The translations under genes and the position numbers were made by a program. DNA of 64,000 nucleotides, from NCBI RefSeq assembly GCF_031085175.1, contig NZ_JAVHUY010000047.1, positions 16,782-80,781 of the forward strand, in the 5' to 3' direction. The notes beneath the pieces are model-generated. The model searched no databases. It was given only the letters and a program-made list of their open reading frames with translations, and was not told the DNA's origin. Position 1 is the first letter of the stretch. Every line of letters starts with the position of its first letter. This document shows, one piece after another, positions 1-8,084 of the stretch. The stretch comes from Phytohabitans maris (lineage in GTDB: Bacteria; Actinomycetota; Actinomycetes; Mycobacteriales; Micromonosporaceae).

Positions 1-789
1 CCCGACGAGGCGTACCACCCGCTCGGCGATGCTCAGCGCGCTCGTCGAGACGGCGACCCAGCGGCCGTCGGCGCACCGGTACGTGTTGCGGGGCGCGTTG
101 TTGTCCGACCGGTTGCCGCGCCGGGGCTGGACGTAGCCGAGCTGGTCGTACCAGGTGATCTGCGGCCCCAGCATCGCCATGATCGGCTCGATGATGGCGA
201 GGTCGATCACCTGCCCGGCGCCGGTGCGCTGGCGGGCGTGCAGGGCGAGCATCACCGCGTACGCGGTGGCGAGCGCGGTCACCGAGTCGGCCAGCCCGAA
301 CGGGGGCAGCGTCGGCGGCCCGTCCGGCTCGCCGGTGGCGGCGGCGAAGCCGCTCATCGCCTCGGCGAGCGTGCCGAAGCCGGGCCGCCGGGCGTACGGG
401 CCGATCTGGCCGAAGCCGGAGATCCGCGCGACCACCAGGCCGGGGTTGGCTTCGTGCAGCACCTCCGGCCCGATCCCCCACCGCTCCAGCGTGCCCGGGC
501 GGAAGTTTTCGACGAGCACGTCCGCTCCGGCGACCAGCCTCTTGAGCACGGCAGCGCCGAGCGGCGACGACAGGTCGAGTGTGACCGTGCGCTTGTTTCG
601 GCCGAGCACCTTCCACCACAGCCCCTGGCCGTCCTTGGCCGGGCCGTGGCCGCGCGACGGGTCCGGCTTGGTGGGGTGCTCGACCTTCACCACATCGGCC
701 CCGAAGTCACCGAGGAACGCCGCGGCAAGCGGGCCGGCGAAGAGTGTCGCCGTCTCGATCACGCGTACGCCGTTGAGCGCCGGGTTCAC
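1..789 (-). CDS. CaiB/BaiF family (class III) CoA transferase, 3' end cut off by the window
   Basis: The frame is open from a GTG at 789 to the window edge, giving 263 visible residues. Class III CoA transferases move CoA between organic acids through an aspartyl-CoA anhydride. The N-terminal Rossmann-like part (residues 5-40: LNGVRVIE, DFGADVVKVEHP), the block ENFRPGTLERWG near 94-105 and the probable catalytic aspartate at 168 (in GLADSVTALA), followed by RTGAGQVIDLAIIEP, match the family. The GTG overlaps the TGA of the esterase gene upstream (GTGA, 786-789), so this is the tenth gene of the LacI-headed operon and is translationally coupled. The acid substrate cannot be told. The C-terminal third lies outside the window. 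Confidence 0.9.
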   Translation of the reverse strand, partial: MNPALNGVRVIETATLFAGPLAAAFLGDFGADVVKVEHPTKPDPSRGHGPAKDGQGLWWKVLGRNKRTVTLDLSSPLGAAVLKRLVAGADVLVENFRPGTLERWGIGPEVLHEANPGLVVARISGFGQIGPYARRPGFGTLAEAMSGFAAATGEPDGPPTLPPFGLADSVTALATAYAVMLALHARQRTGAGQVIDLAIIEPIMAMLGPQITWYDQLGYVQPRRGNRSDNNAPRNTYRCADGRWVAVSTSALSIAERVVRLVG

Positions 790-2786
790 GGCGTGACCTC
801 GGTCAGGAAGACGTCGCCGCTGGTCAGGCCGGTCACGAGGAGCCGGTCGCCGGAGCGGACCGCGTAGAGGTTCTCCTCGCCGAACTCGTCCACGCCGTCG
901 TCGCGGGCGGTGCCGAGCTGGGCCGCGGACTGTTGCCGGCCCCGGCCGTCGAGGCGCAGCGCGAAGACGTCCGCGCCGCCGGCCGGTACGCCGAACGTGC
1001 TGCCGGTGAAGCCGACCACCGCGACCGCGCCGCCGGGCAGCGCGACCACCTCGGCGCCCGCGTCGTCGCCCCGGCCGCCGCTGACCGTGCGCCACCGCTG
1101 GGCGCCACCGCTCGTGTAGGCGGTGGTGAGCGCGTCGCCGCCGGCCGCGCCGGTCGCCACCACCACGCCCGCGGTGGTGACGGCCACGCCGCCGAAGAGG
1201 TCGCCGTCGGCCTTGACCCACCGCGGCGCACCGTCCACAGTGAACGCAGCCACGAACCCGTCGGTGCCGCCGAGGTAGGGCGCGCCGGGCAGCCCGGCCG
1301 ACGTCACGCCCGCGACGTAGGCCCCGCCGGCGTCGGCTGCCACCGCGTAGCCCTTGTCCTCGCCGGCGCCGCCGAGCTGCCGGGTCCAGGCGACCGTGCC
1401 GTCCGGGCCGATCCGGGCCAGGATCACGTCCTTGTCGCCCGCGCTCGGGCCGGCCAGCGCGCCGCTGGTGTAGCCGGCGACGTACACGCCGCCGTCCGGC
1501 GCGGCGGTCAGGCCGTAGAAGCGATCCGCCTTGGTGGCGTCGCCGAGCTGGGTCAGCCAGGCCAGCTCGCCGGTCGCCGTGAAGCGGGCCACGAACCCGT
1601 CGTCGGCCGGGCTCCCCGGATGCTCGCCGTCCAGGTCGCCGCGCGTGTACCCGGCGACGATCACACCACCGTCCGCCGTGGACACCGCACCGTAGAGGCG
1701 GTCGTTGGACGGTGTGCCAAGCTGCTTCGTCCACTGTGGTGCCTGCACGACGGCGTCCAGCCCGCCCGCGTACGGCTGCCCGTCCACCGGGCCGGAGGCT
1801 GAGAAGGCGACGGTGCCGCCGGGCGTGACGCCACCCGCCCAGTCGGTGCCGGGCGTGCCTCTCAGCGGTCCGGGAATGCCGGTCGGCGGGGTGGCACTGA
1901 GCGTGGAGCTCAGCTCGGTCAGCCCGGCCACGAACGCGGGCCGCCACACGTCCCAGTCGTGCCCGCCGTCGAGCACCCGGAACTGCGCGGCGACCGCGTC
2001 CGAGCGGCGCACGTTGTTGTAGAGCGTCGCCGCCTCGTAGTCGAGGTCGTGCCTGGCGTCGGCCGGGTCGGGGTTGGCCCACTCGTCGTCGCCGACCGCG
2101 ATGAACATCCTGACCGGCAGGTCAGCGTCCAAAGCGGGCAGCAGGGCCGGGTAGGTGAGCCGCTGGTACACCTCGTCGACGAAGCGCTCGCCGCCCTGGC
2201 CGAACCCGCCGTACTCGCGGGCGGAGGAGTCGGCCGGCGGCAGCGGGTTGTAGACGGCCGGGCTGAGCACGAGCGCGTTGGCGAAGAGGTCCTGGTGGGC
2301 GAGGGCGTAGCGGAGCGCGCCGTAGCCGCCCATCGAGTAGCCGCCGATCAGCCGGGCCCCGCGGTGCGCCGCCGTGCGGTACGTGGTGTCCACATGCGAC
2401 ACGAGGTCGCCGGTGAGCATCGTCTCGACCGCGCTGCCGCCCTCGTACGCCGAGTCGACGTACCAGCTTCCCCGCTCGCTCCACGGGGCGTCGGGCAGCA
2501 CGGCGATGACCGGTGCGATCGTGCCGTCGTCGATGAGCTTGTCGAGGTCGGCCTTGATCTGGGTCCACGCCCGCATGGTGTCGCCGCGCCCGTGCAGCAG
2601 GTAGAGCGCCGGGTAGCGGAGCTTGGCGTTCTTGCGCGCACCGTACCCGTAGGGCAGGTAGACCGTGTAGTCGATCGGGCCGGCCTTCGCGGTGGTGAGC
2701 GTGCCGGCGCGGGTGCCGCCGGCCGACGCCGCGCTCGATACGCCGACGGTCAGCAGGATCAGCACGGCGACGAGTACCTTCCTCAT
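786..2786 (-). CDS. Secreted esterase (PF00756-like) with C-terminal repeat/propeller domain
   Basis: 666 residues. Residues 1-22 form a Sec signal peptide (MRKVLVAVLILLTVGVSSA then AXA-like SAASAGG), so the protein is exported. Residues 30-295 are an alpha/beta hydrolase of the Esterase D/antigen 85 type: LLHGRGD at 64-70, nucleophile elbow GYSMGG with Ser151, acidic GDDEW near 232-236 and His276 in GGHDWDVW. Residues ~340-666 carry about six repeats ending in motifs such as GGVYVAGYTSG and GGAYVAGVTSAG, typical of SBBP/beta-propeller blades. The fusion suggests binding to a surface or polymer plus ester cleavage. An SD GGAGGGG precedes the ATG, which overlaps the upstream stop (ATGA, 2783-2786). 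Substrate unknown; an acyl-sugar or acylated polysaccharide is a guess from the operon. Confidence 0.85.
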   Translation of the reverse strand: MRKVLVAVLILLTVGVSSAASAGGTRAGTLTTAKAGPIDYTVYLPYGYGARKNAKLRYPALYLLHGRGDTMRAWTQIKADLDKLIDDGTIAPVIAVLPDAPWSERGSWYVDSAYEGGSAVETMLTGDLVSHVDTTYRTAAHRGARLIGGYSMGGYGALRYALAHQDLFANALVLSPAVYNPLPPADSSAREYGGFGQGGERFVDEVYQRLTYPALLPALDADLPVRMFIAVGDDEWANPDPADARHDLDYEAATLYNNVRRSDAVAAQFRVLDGGHDWDVWRPAFVAGLTELSSTLSATPPTGIPGPLRGTPGTDWAGGVTPGGTVAFSASGPVDGQPYAGGLDAVVQAPQWTKQLGTPSNDRLYGAVSTADGGVIVAGYTRGDLDGEHPGSPADDGFVARFTATGELAWLTQLGDATKADRFYGLTAAPDGGVYVAGYTSGALAGPSAGDKDVILARIGPDGTVAWTRQLGGAGEDKGYAVAADAGGAYVAGVTSAGLPGAPYLGGTDGFVAAFTVDGAPRWVKADGDLFGGVAVTTAGVVVATGAAGGDALTTAYTSGGAQRWRTVSGGRGDDAGAEVVALPGGAVAVVGFTGSTFGVPAGGADVFALRLDGRGRQQSAAQLGTARDDGVDEFGEENLYAVRSGDRLLVTGLTSGDVFLTEVTP

Positions 2787-4711
2787 TGGACCCCTCCGGT
2801 GAGGTCAGCGGCGCAGCGAAAGCCGACGCTCGGCGAGCGGCCCAGCCCAGCGCCGGCGGTCAGCAGCTTGACGGAGACCTCGGGTGGCTGCGGGCCGCCG
2901 TCGAGGTACCAGTCGGAACCCTCGGCGCGAAAGTCCGCGCCACCCTTGAGAATCACAAACCGCGTGCGGCCGTCGGTGTGCTCGCTCTCGGTCAGCTCCC
3001 ACACCAGCGGCGCGGTGCGGCGCAGCAGTCCCGCCTCGGCGGCCACCTGCCACTCGTCTTCGGTCGGCAGCCGCAGGCGAGCCCAGGCCGCGTACGCCCG
3101 CGCATCGGCCAGGTCCACATTGGTCACCGGGTGATCGACCGGCCCCTGCCCGGCGGTGAAACGCTCCGGACGCACCGGCCGGTAGCCGGTGGCGGCCAGG
3201 AACGCCGCGTACTCGCCGTGCGTCACCTCGCGCTCCGCGATCGCGAACGGCCTCAGCGTCACCGCCCGGAGCAGCGTGCCGGCGCTGTGCAGCCGGGGCG
3301 GGAGCGGCTTCCACTCGTCCACATAGGGCGCCTCGCCGTAGAGCCCGGTCTCCCGGATCCGGTGCCGCACAAGCAGATCCCGTCGCCCTCCGTCGAGGGC
3401 CAGCATCCCTTCCGGTACGGCGTCTCGGGGCGCGACGGGCACCGGAGCGCGGACCGCGGCACGGGCCGGAAAGCCCGGGTCACCGCCGGGCGGCGCGTGC
3501 CGGCTTTCCGGTCCGCCCACGGCGACCGCGGCTATCCCGCCCGCCGCCAGCCGGCCACCCACGGCCACCTTGCCGCCCTCGACCGGCGTCACGGTGAGCG
3601 CCTCGCCGGTCAGCAGGTCGACGAAGCCCGGCGCCGGCTCGGTCACCAGCCACGGGCCGTCGACGTCGCCGCCCCGGTTGACTACCGTCCACAGTGGCGT
3701 GCCGGCGTGCACCCAGCGGGACGCGTACACCTGGCCACCGGCGTGGTCGGCGAGCGGGGTCCAGTCTTCCGACCGCAGCCAGTCGGCGTGGCCGCGGTGC
3801 ACCCGCCGCATCGCGCGCAGCAGGGAGCGGTCCCGCTCGCTCCAGCCGACCCAGACGCCGAAGACGCTCTCCCACACCAGGATGCCGGTGCCGTTGAGCC
3901 AGGCGGAGTGCAGCTCGTCCAGGTGGCCGCGGTGCCAGCGGCGGGTGTGGTGCAGCACGTGCCGGCGCTCGAACCACTTGGCCCGCAGCACACCCGGTAC
4001 GTCCGAGTCGGCGAACCACTGCGCCCACGACATCGCGTGGTCCTCGATGCGGGCGAGCGGTACCCGCGACTCGCCGGCCAGCACCACGTGCGGCGGGAGC
4101 GCGGCGCGCAGCTTGCCGGCACCCTCCTTGAGCGTGTCGAGGAAGACGCCGTCCGCGCCCAGCCAGGTGACGATCGCGGCCACGGCCTCCTCGTCGCCGG
4201 CCGCCTCACGCCGGGTGCCGGTGTCCCACGGGTTGTAGTCGACGAAGACGCGTACGCCCCGGGCGTGGAAGGCGCGGACCACGTCGGGCAGCTCCAGCAC
4301 GTCGCGGTAGAAGTCGAACTGGTTGCGGTCGTCCAGCCCGATGACCGGGTACGCGTGCCAGAGCACCACCCCGTCGAAGCCGCCGAAGTCACGCTCCGCC
4401 CCGTCCAGGAACGCGTCCACGGTGAACTCCCCCCGCTCGTGGTCGTACAGCGTCTCGTCCCAGAGCCAGGCGAGGCAGACGCTGAGGCAGTCGCCGGGCA
4501 CCTCGTCGTAGTGCCGGCCGTCGTAGCCGAGGCGCCGCCGCGCGTCCGCCCGCCACGCGGCGAGCCGTTCCCGCCAGGCCGGCCAGAACGCGGGGTCGGC
4601 GGGCGCCGCGAAGATCTTCGCCTCGTCCAGCTCGGCCAGGTCGGCGCCGCCGTCCAGTGACACCTCGGTCGGCAGGTCGATCGGGCGCGGCACGTACGGG
4701 TTGAAGCTCAT
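2783..4711 (-). CDS. Fusion: TIM-barrel glycoside-hydrolase-like domain plus FGE/SUMF1-type C-terminal domain
   Basis: 642 residues, cytoplasmic (no signal peptide). Residues ~70-400 look like a TIM-barrel glycosidase: the strand VRVFVDYNPWDTGTR, then ADGVFLDTLKEG and VVLAGESR resemble the acid-bearing strands of GH13/GH36-like enzymes. Residues ~470-640 carry formylglycine-generating-enzyme hallmarks: EVTHGEYAAFLAATGY, PVTNVDLADARAYAAWA, RLPTEDEWQVAAEAG and the terminal VGFRCA. Only one cysteine lies in the segment where true aerobic FGEs have the catalytic pair, so formylglycine formation is unlikely; FGE folds are often reused as sugar-binding or accessory domains. ATGA overlaps on both sides place it between ribokinase and esterase in the operon. 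The exact GH family is not recognised. Confidence 0.75.
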   Translation of the reverse strand: MSFNPYVPRPIDLPTEVSLDGGADLAELDEAKIFAAPADPAFWPAWRERLAAWRADARRRLGYDGRHYDEVPGDCLSVCLAWLWDETLYDHERGEFTVDAFLDGAERDFGGFDGVVLWHAYPVIGLDDRNQFDFYRDVLELPDVVRAFHARGVRVFVDYNPWDTGTRREAAGDEEAVAAIVTWLGADGVFLDTLKEGAGKLRAALPPHVVLAGESRVPLARIEDHAMSWAQWFADSDVPGVLRAKWFERRHVLHHTRRWHRGHLDELHSAWLNGTGILVWESVFGVWVGWSERDRSLLRAMRRVHRGHADWLRSEDWTPLADHAGGQVYASRWVHAGTPLWTVVNRGGDVDGPWLVTEPAPGFVDLLTGEALTVTPVEGGKVAVGGRLAAGGIAAVAVGGPESRHAPPGGDPGFPARAAVRAPVPVAPRDAVPEGMLALDGGRRDLLVRHRIRETGLYGEAPYVDEWKPLPPRLHSAGTLLRAVTLRPFAIAEREVTHGEYAAFLAATGYRPVRPERFTAGQGPVDHPVTNVDLADARAYAAWARLRLPTEDEWQVAAEAGLLRRTAPLVWELTESEHTDGRTRFVILKGGADFRAEGSDWYLDGGPQPPEVSVKLLTAGAGLGRSPSVGFRCAADLTGGVQ

Positions 4712-5589
4712 AGGGCCGCCTCGATCTCCGCGCGGGTGGGCAGTGAGCTGGAGGCGCCCGGCCGGGTGGCGCAGACGGCACCGGCCGCGCAGGCCCAGCG
4801 GAGCGCCTCCCCGACCGGCCGCCCCTCGGCCCAGGCGACGGCGAGCGCCCCGGTGAACGCGTCGCCGGCGGCGGTCGTGTCCACCGCCTCCACCGCCGGC
4901 GCGGCCACGTCGAGCCGCAGCCCGTCGCGGTCGGCGTAGGCGGCGCCCCGGGCACCGAGGGTCATCACCACGCGGGGCACCAGGTCGAGCAGGTCGGCCG
5001 GCTGGGCGGGATGCCCGGCGAGCACCTCGGCCTCACCCTCGTTGACCACGAGCAGGTCCACCGTGGACAGCAGCTCCGCCGGGAGGCGGCGGGCAGGCGC
5101 CGCGTTGAGCACGGCGACGGTACCGGCCGCGCGGGCGGTCGCGGCCGCCTCGGCGACCGCTTCGAGGGGGATCTCCAGCTGGCAGAGCAGCACGTCGGCA
5201 CCGGCGACCGCGGCCCGGTCCTCGGCCGAGAGGCCGGTGAGCGCCGCGTTGGCGCCGGGCGCGACCACGATGAGGTTTTCCGCGTGCCGGTCCACCGCGA
5301 TCAGCGCCACGCCGGACGGGCCGGGCACGGTGCGCAGCCGGGTCACGTCGACGCCCGCCGCGGCGAGGTTGTCCCGCTGTGGGCGGGCGAAGTCGTCACC
5401 GCCGACCGCGCCGACGAACGCCACCTCGCCACCGGCCCGCGCGGCGGCGACGGCCTGGTTGGCGCCCTTGCCGCCCGGGACGGTGGTGAACTCGCCGCCG
5501 AGCACCGTCTCCCCCGGCCGGGGCAGGGCCGGCGCGGTCACCACGAGGTCGAGGTTGGCGCTGCCCACGACGACGACCCGGGCCGTCAT
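4708..5589 (-). CDS. rbsK: Ribokinase-type PfkB carbohydrate kinase
   Basis: 293 residues when started at the ATG 5589, which overlaps the TGA of the upstream glycohydrolase (ATGA). A longer frame exists upstream but only covers the neighbour's coding region. PfkB signature 1 is seen at about 38-54 (VPGGKGANQAVAAARAG), and signature 2 with the catalytic Asp near 240 (DTTAAGDAFTGALA). N-terminal GSANLDLVV and the VNEGEAEVL motif are those of ribokinases. It phosphorylates a free pentose, usually D-ribose to ribose-5-phosphate, in the cytoplasm. Lying directly after two ADP-ribosylglycohydrolase-like genes, it probably captures the sugar they release. A second, similar kinase is encoded at 13443-14342. 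Confidence 0.9.
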   Translation of the reverse strand: MTARVVVVGSANLDLVVTAPALPRPGETVLGGEFTTVPGGKGANQAVAAARAGGEVAFVGAVGGDDFARPQRDNLAAAGVDVTRLRTVPGPSGVALIAVDRHAENLIVVAPGANAALTGLSAEDRAAVAGADVLLCQLEIPLEAVAEAAATARAAGTVAVLNAAPARRLPAELLSTVDLLVVNEGEAEVLAGHPAQPADLLDLVPRVVMTLGARGAAYADRDGLRLDVAAPAVEAVDTTAAGDAFTGALAVAWAEGRPVGEALRWACAAGAVCATRPGASSSLPTRAEIEAAL

Positions 5590-6872
5590 AACGCCACCTG
5601 CGCCGTACGCCGGGCCAGTTCCTCGAACGTCACCCCGTCGAAGCCGCCGACGCTGCTGCGCAGCCGCCCCTTGAGCGGTGCGGTCCACTGTGGGCCGATC
5701 GCTGAGGCGCCACTCAGCGCGCCGAGGATCGAGCCGACCGTCGCGCCGTTGGAGTCGGTGTCCCAGCCGCCGCTCACCACCGCGCAGATCCCCCGGTCGA
5801 AGTCGCCGCCGCTGTACGCGAGCGCGGCGGCCACGAGCGCGGCGTTGTTGCGGGCGTGCACCCAGTGCAGGTGCCCGTGGCGCCTCTCGATCGCGTCGAC
5901 GACCGGCTCCCAGTCGCCGTCCAGCGCCCGCGCCTGCTTGACGGCGGCGGCGAACGGGCCCTCCGGCAGCACCGACTCACCGGCGTCCAGCACCTCGTCC
6001 ACCGTGGACGCCACGACGGCGGTGGCGGTCATCGCGGCCACCCACATCGCGCCCGCGACGCCGTCGCCGACGTGGCTGACCACCGCGTCCCGGTACGCCA
6101 ATGCGGCCGCCGCCTTCGGCCGGCCCGGCGAGGCCCAGCCGTACGCGTCGGTGCGGATCTGGGCGCCGATCCACTCCCGGAACGGGTTGTGGTGCAGCGC
6201 GGTCTCCGGCGGGGTCAGGCCGAGCAGCAGGTTGCGGTACGCCACCCGTTCGGCGGTGAAGACCCGCCCGGCCGGCAGCCAGTCCAGCCACGCCTGGGCC
6301 ACGTCGGCGCTGGTGAGCTCGGTCCCGTGCGCCTCCAGCAGGCGGAGCGCGAGGAGCGCGAAGTTGAGGTCGTCGTCCTCGGGGGTGCCGTCGATGTTCT
6401 CGGCGAGGCTGTCGACCGCGCTGCGGCGGTTCCACGGCCAGCGCTCGGCCACGCTGGGCGGGAGCCCTTCGGCGGTGAAGTACCCCGACAGGGGCCACCG
6501 CCCGGTCGCGCTGAGGATCTCCCGGATCCCCTCGCGCGGGATCTTCTCCACGGGCTTGCCGAGCACGCAGCCGACCGCCCGCCCGGTCCAGGCCCCGAGG
6601 AGCCGCTCCGCATCGGGGCGCGGCCCGGGACCCGGCTCCGGCGCGATGCCGAGCGGCGGGGTCCGCGGCACCGGTACCGCGTCGAGCAGCTCCAGCGCCA
6701 GCCCGCGCAGCGCCGGGTCGCCGGGCACGGAGGCACCGGCGATCGGTGCGGCCAGCGGACCGCCGGCGGCCGCCCAGCGGGCCTCCACATCGGACACGTC
6801 GGGGCCTTCGTCGCGGAGCGCCATCAGCTCGTACGGCAGCAGCTCCTCCGGCGCCGTCCAGGTAAACCTCAC
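5586..6872 (-). CDS. ADP-ribosylglycohydrolase-family hydrolase (second of a tandem pair)
   Basis: 428 residues from the GTG at 6872, chosen because it overlaps the preceding stop (GTGA, 6869-6872) and begins VRFTWTAPEELLPYE. The DraG/ARH fold binds two divalent metals. The family's small-residue helix is near 150-165 (RAVGCVLGKPVEK), an acidic cluster EDDDLNFALLAL supplies the first metal site, and GGWDTDSNGATVGSILGALSG near 385 supplies the second (DxDSN). The N-terminal ~140 residues are an extra region. Known members cut N-glycosidic ADP-ribosyl bonds. In this sugar-uptake operon beside ribokinase a riboside or N-glycoside substrate is more likely than a protein. It is clearly diverged from the paralogue that precedes it, so the two may act in succession. 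Confidence 0.85.
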   Translation of the reverse strand: MRFTWTAPEELLPYELMALRDEGPDVSDVEARWAAAGGPLAAPIAGASVPGDPALRGLALELLDAVPVPRTPPLGIAPEPGPGPRPDAERLLGAWTGRAVGCVLGKPVEKIPREGIREILSATGRWPLSGYFTAEGLPPSVAERWPWNRRSAVDSLAENIDGTPEDDDLNFALLALRLLEAHGTELTSADVAQAWLDWLPAGRVFTAERVAYRNLLLGLTPPETALHHNPFREWIGAQIRTDAYGWASPGRPKAAAALAYRDAVVSHVGDGVAGAMWVAAMTATAVVASTVDEVLDAGESVLPEGPFAAAVKQARALDGDWEPVVDAIERRHGHLHWVHARNNAALVAAALAYSGGDFDRGICAVVSGGWDTDSNGATVGSILGALSGASAIGPQWTAPLKGRLRSSVGGFDGVTFEELARRTAQVAL

Positions 6873-8083
6873 GCCAGCCCCTTGAAGCGGTCGGCGCGCG
6901 CGGCGAAGCGGGCGGCGTCGGCGGCGTACACCTCGGCGGCGACCGCGGCCAGCACCCGTGCCGGCTCGGCGAGGTCCACTCTGGACGCCTCGGCCACGGC
7001 GGAGGCCCATTGGGCGGGGACGGCCGGCGCGCCGCCCAGCGCGCCGGCGATCGCCCCCGCCATGGTGGCGGTCGAGTCGGCGTCCCGGCCGTAGTTGACC
7101 GCCCCCAACACCGCTTCCCGGTACCCCCCGTTGGCGATGACGAGCATGCCGAGCGCGATCGGCAGCTCCTCTATGGAGTGCAGCCGGCTCGGCCGCCTCG
7201 CCCCGAGCCCCGGGTTGCGGTAGTCCTCGCCCACGGTGTCGTACGGCGCCACCGCGGCACGCAGCGCCGGGATGGCGTTACGCGTCTCCTCGTACCCGCT
7301 GGCCCGCTGGACCACAGCGGCGATCGCGGCGCGCGTCCCGTCTCTGGCCAGGTCGAGCGCCGCGTCGACGACGTCGCGGCAGGTCGCGCCCGGCGCCATC
7401 GCGGCGGCGACCGAGGCGGCGAAGACCGCGGCCGCCTCGCGGCCGTAACTGTGCTGGTGGGCGCCGCCGATCTCGACGGCCTCGGCGTACGCGCCGGCGG
7501 GGTCGCCGGCGTTGACGATGCCGACCGGCGCCATGTACATCGCGGCGCCGCAGTTGACGATGTTGCCCACGCCCGCCTCGCGCGGGTCGGCGTGCGCGTG
7601 GTGCAGCCGGGTGACCAGCCACCGTTCGGCGGCCGCGAGGCGGTGGAAGGCCACCGCCTCGCGCTCCAGGTCCGGGATCCAGACCTCCCGCTCGATGAGG
7701 TCGGGCACGAGCAGCTCGGCGACGTCGTACGCGTCGAGGTGGTCGCGCTTCTTCGCGTAGGCCCGGACCAGCGCGTGGGTCATCAACGTGTCGTCGGTGA
7801 TGTGCCCGTCGCCCTTGTGGTACGGGGCGAGCGGCCGGTTCGTGGCCCAGTTCTCGTGGAACGGGGGCACGATGCCGTCCACCCAGCCGCCGTACCGCGT
7901 CCGGATCTCCTCGGGAAGGGCGGTCTCGGTGGCACCGCCGAGGGCATCGCCCACCGCGGCGCCGACGAGGCAGCCGACCGACTTGTCGAGCAAGAGACTC
8001 CCAGGCAGCGCCTGCCACGCTCCGTCGCTCGGCGCTCGTCCGCCGTCGTGGTCAGGGCCCGTAGCCTCACGACTCCCGCTCAT
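6869..8083 (-). CDS. ADP-ribosylglycohydrolase-family hydrolase (first of a tandem pair)
   Basis: 404 residues from ATG 8083, which lies one base after the TAG of the binding-protein gene (8085-8087). An in-frame upstream start exists, but the spacing favours 8083. The true N-terminus could be further in, because the conserved fold begins at LDKSVGCLVGAAVGDALGG. Metal-site motifs: GHITDDTLMTHALVRAY (TDDT) and NYGRDADSTATMAGAIAGALGG (DxDST). This one keeps the canonical spacing of bacterial ADP-ribosylglycohydrolases better than its neighbour. Predicted role: cytoplasmic hydrolysis of an imported ribosyl or ADP-ribosyl-type compound. The residues do not tell the substrate. Confidence 0.87.
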   Translation of the reverse strand: MSGSREATGPDHDGGRAPSDGAWQALPGSLLLDKSVGCLVGAAVGDALGGATETALPEEIRTRYGGWVDGIVPPFHENWATNRPLAPYHKGDGHITDDTLMTHALVRAYAKKRDHLDAYDVAELLVPDLIEREVWIPDLEREAVAFHRLAAAERWLVTRLHHAHADPREAGVGNIVNCGAAMYMAPVGIVNAGDPAGAYAEAVEIGGAHQHSYGREAAAVFAASVAAAMAPGATCRDVVDAALDLARDGTRAAIAAVVQRASGYEETRNAIPALRAAVAPYDTVGEDYRNPGLGARRPSRLHSIEELPIALGMLVIANGGYREAVLGAVNYGRDADSTATMAGAIAGALGGAPAVPAQWASAVAEASRVDLAEPARVLAAVAAEVYAADAARFAARADRFKGLA

Positions 8084-8084
8084 T

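Noticed and set aside
2783..4711. Sulfatase-activating FGE function
   Set aside because: No sulfatase gene is in the window and the expected cysteine pair is missing, so I call only the fold.
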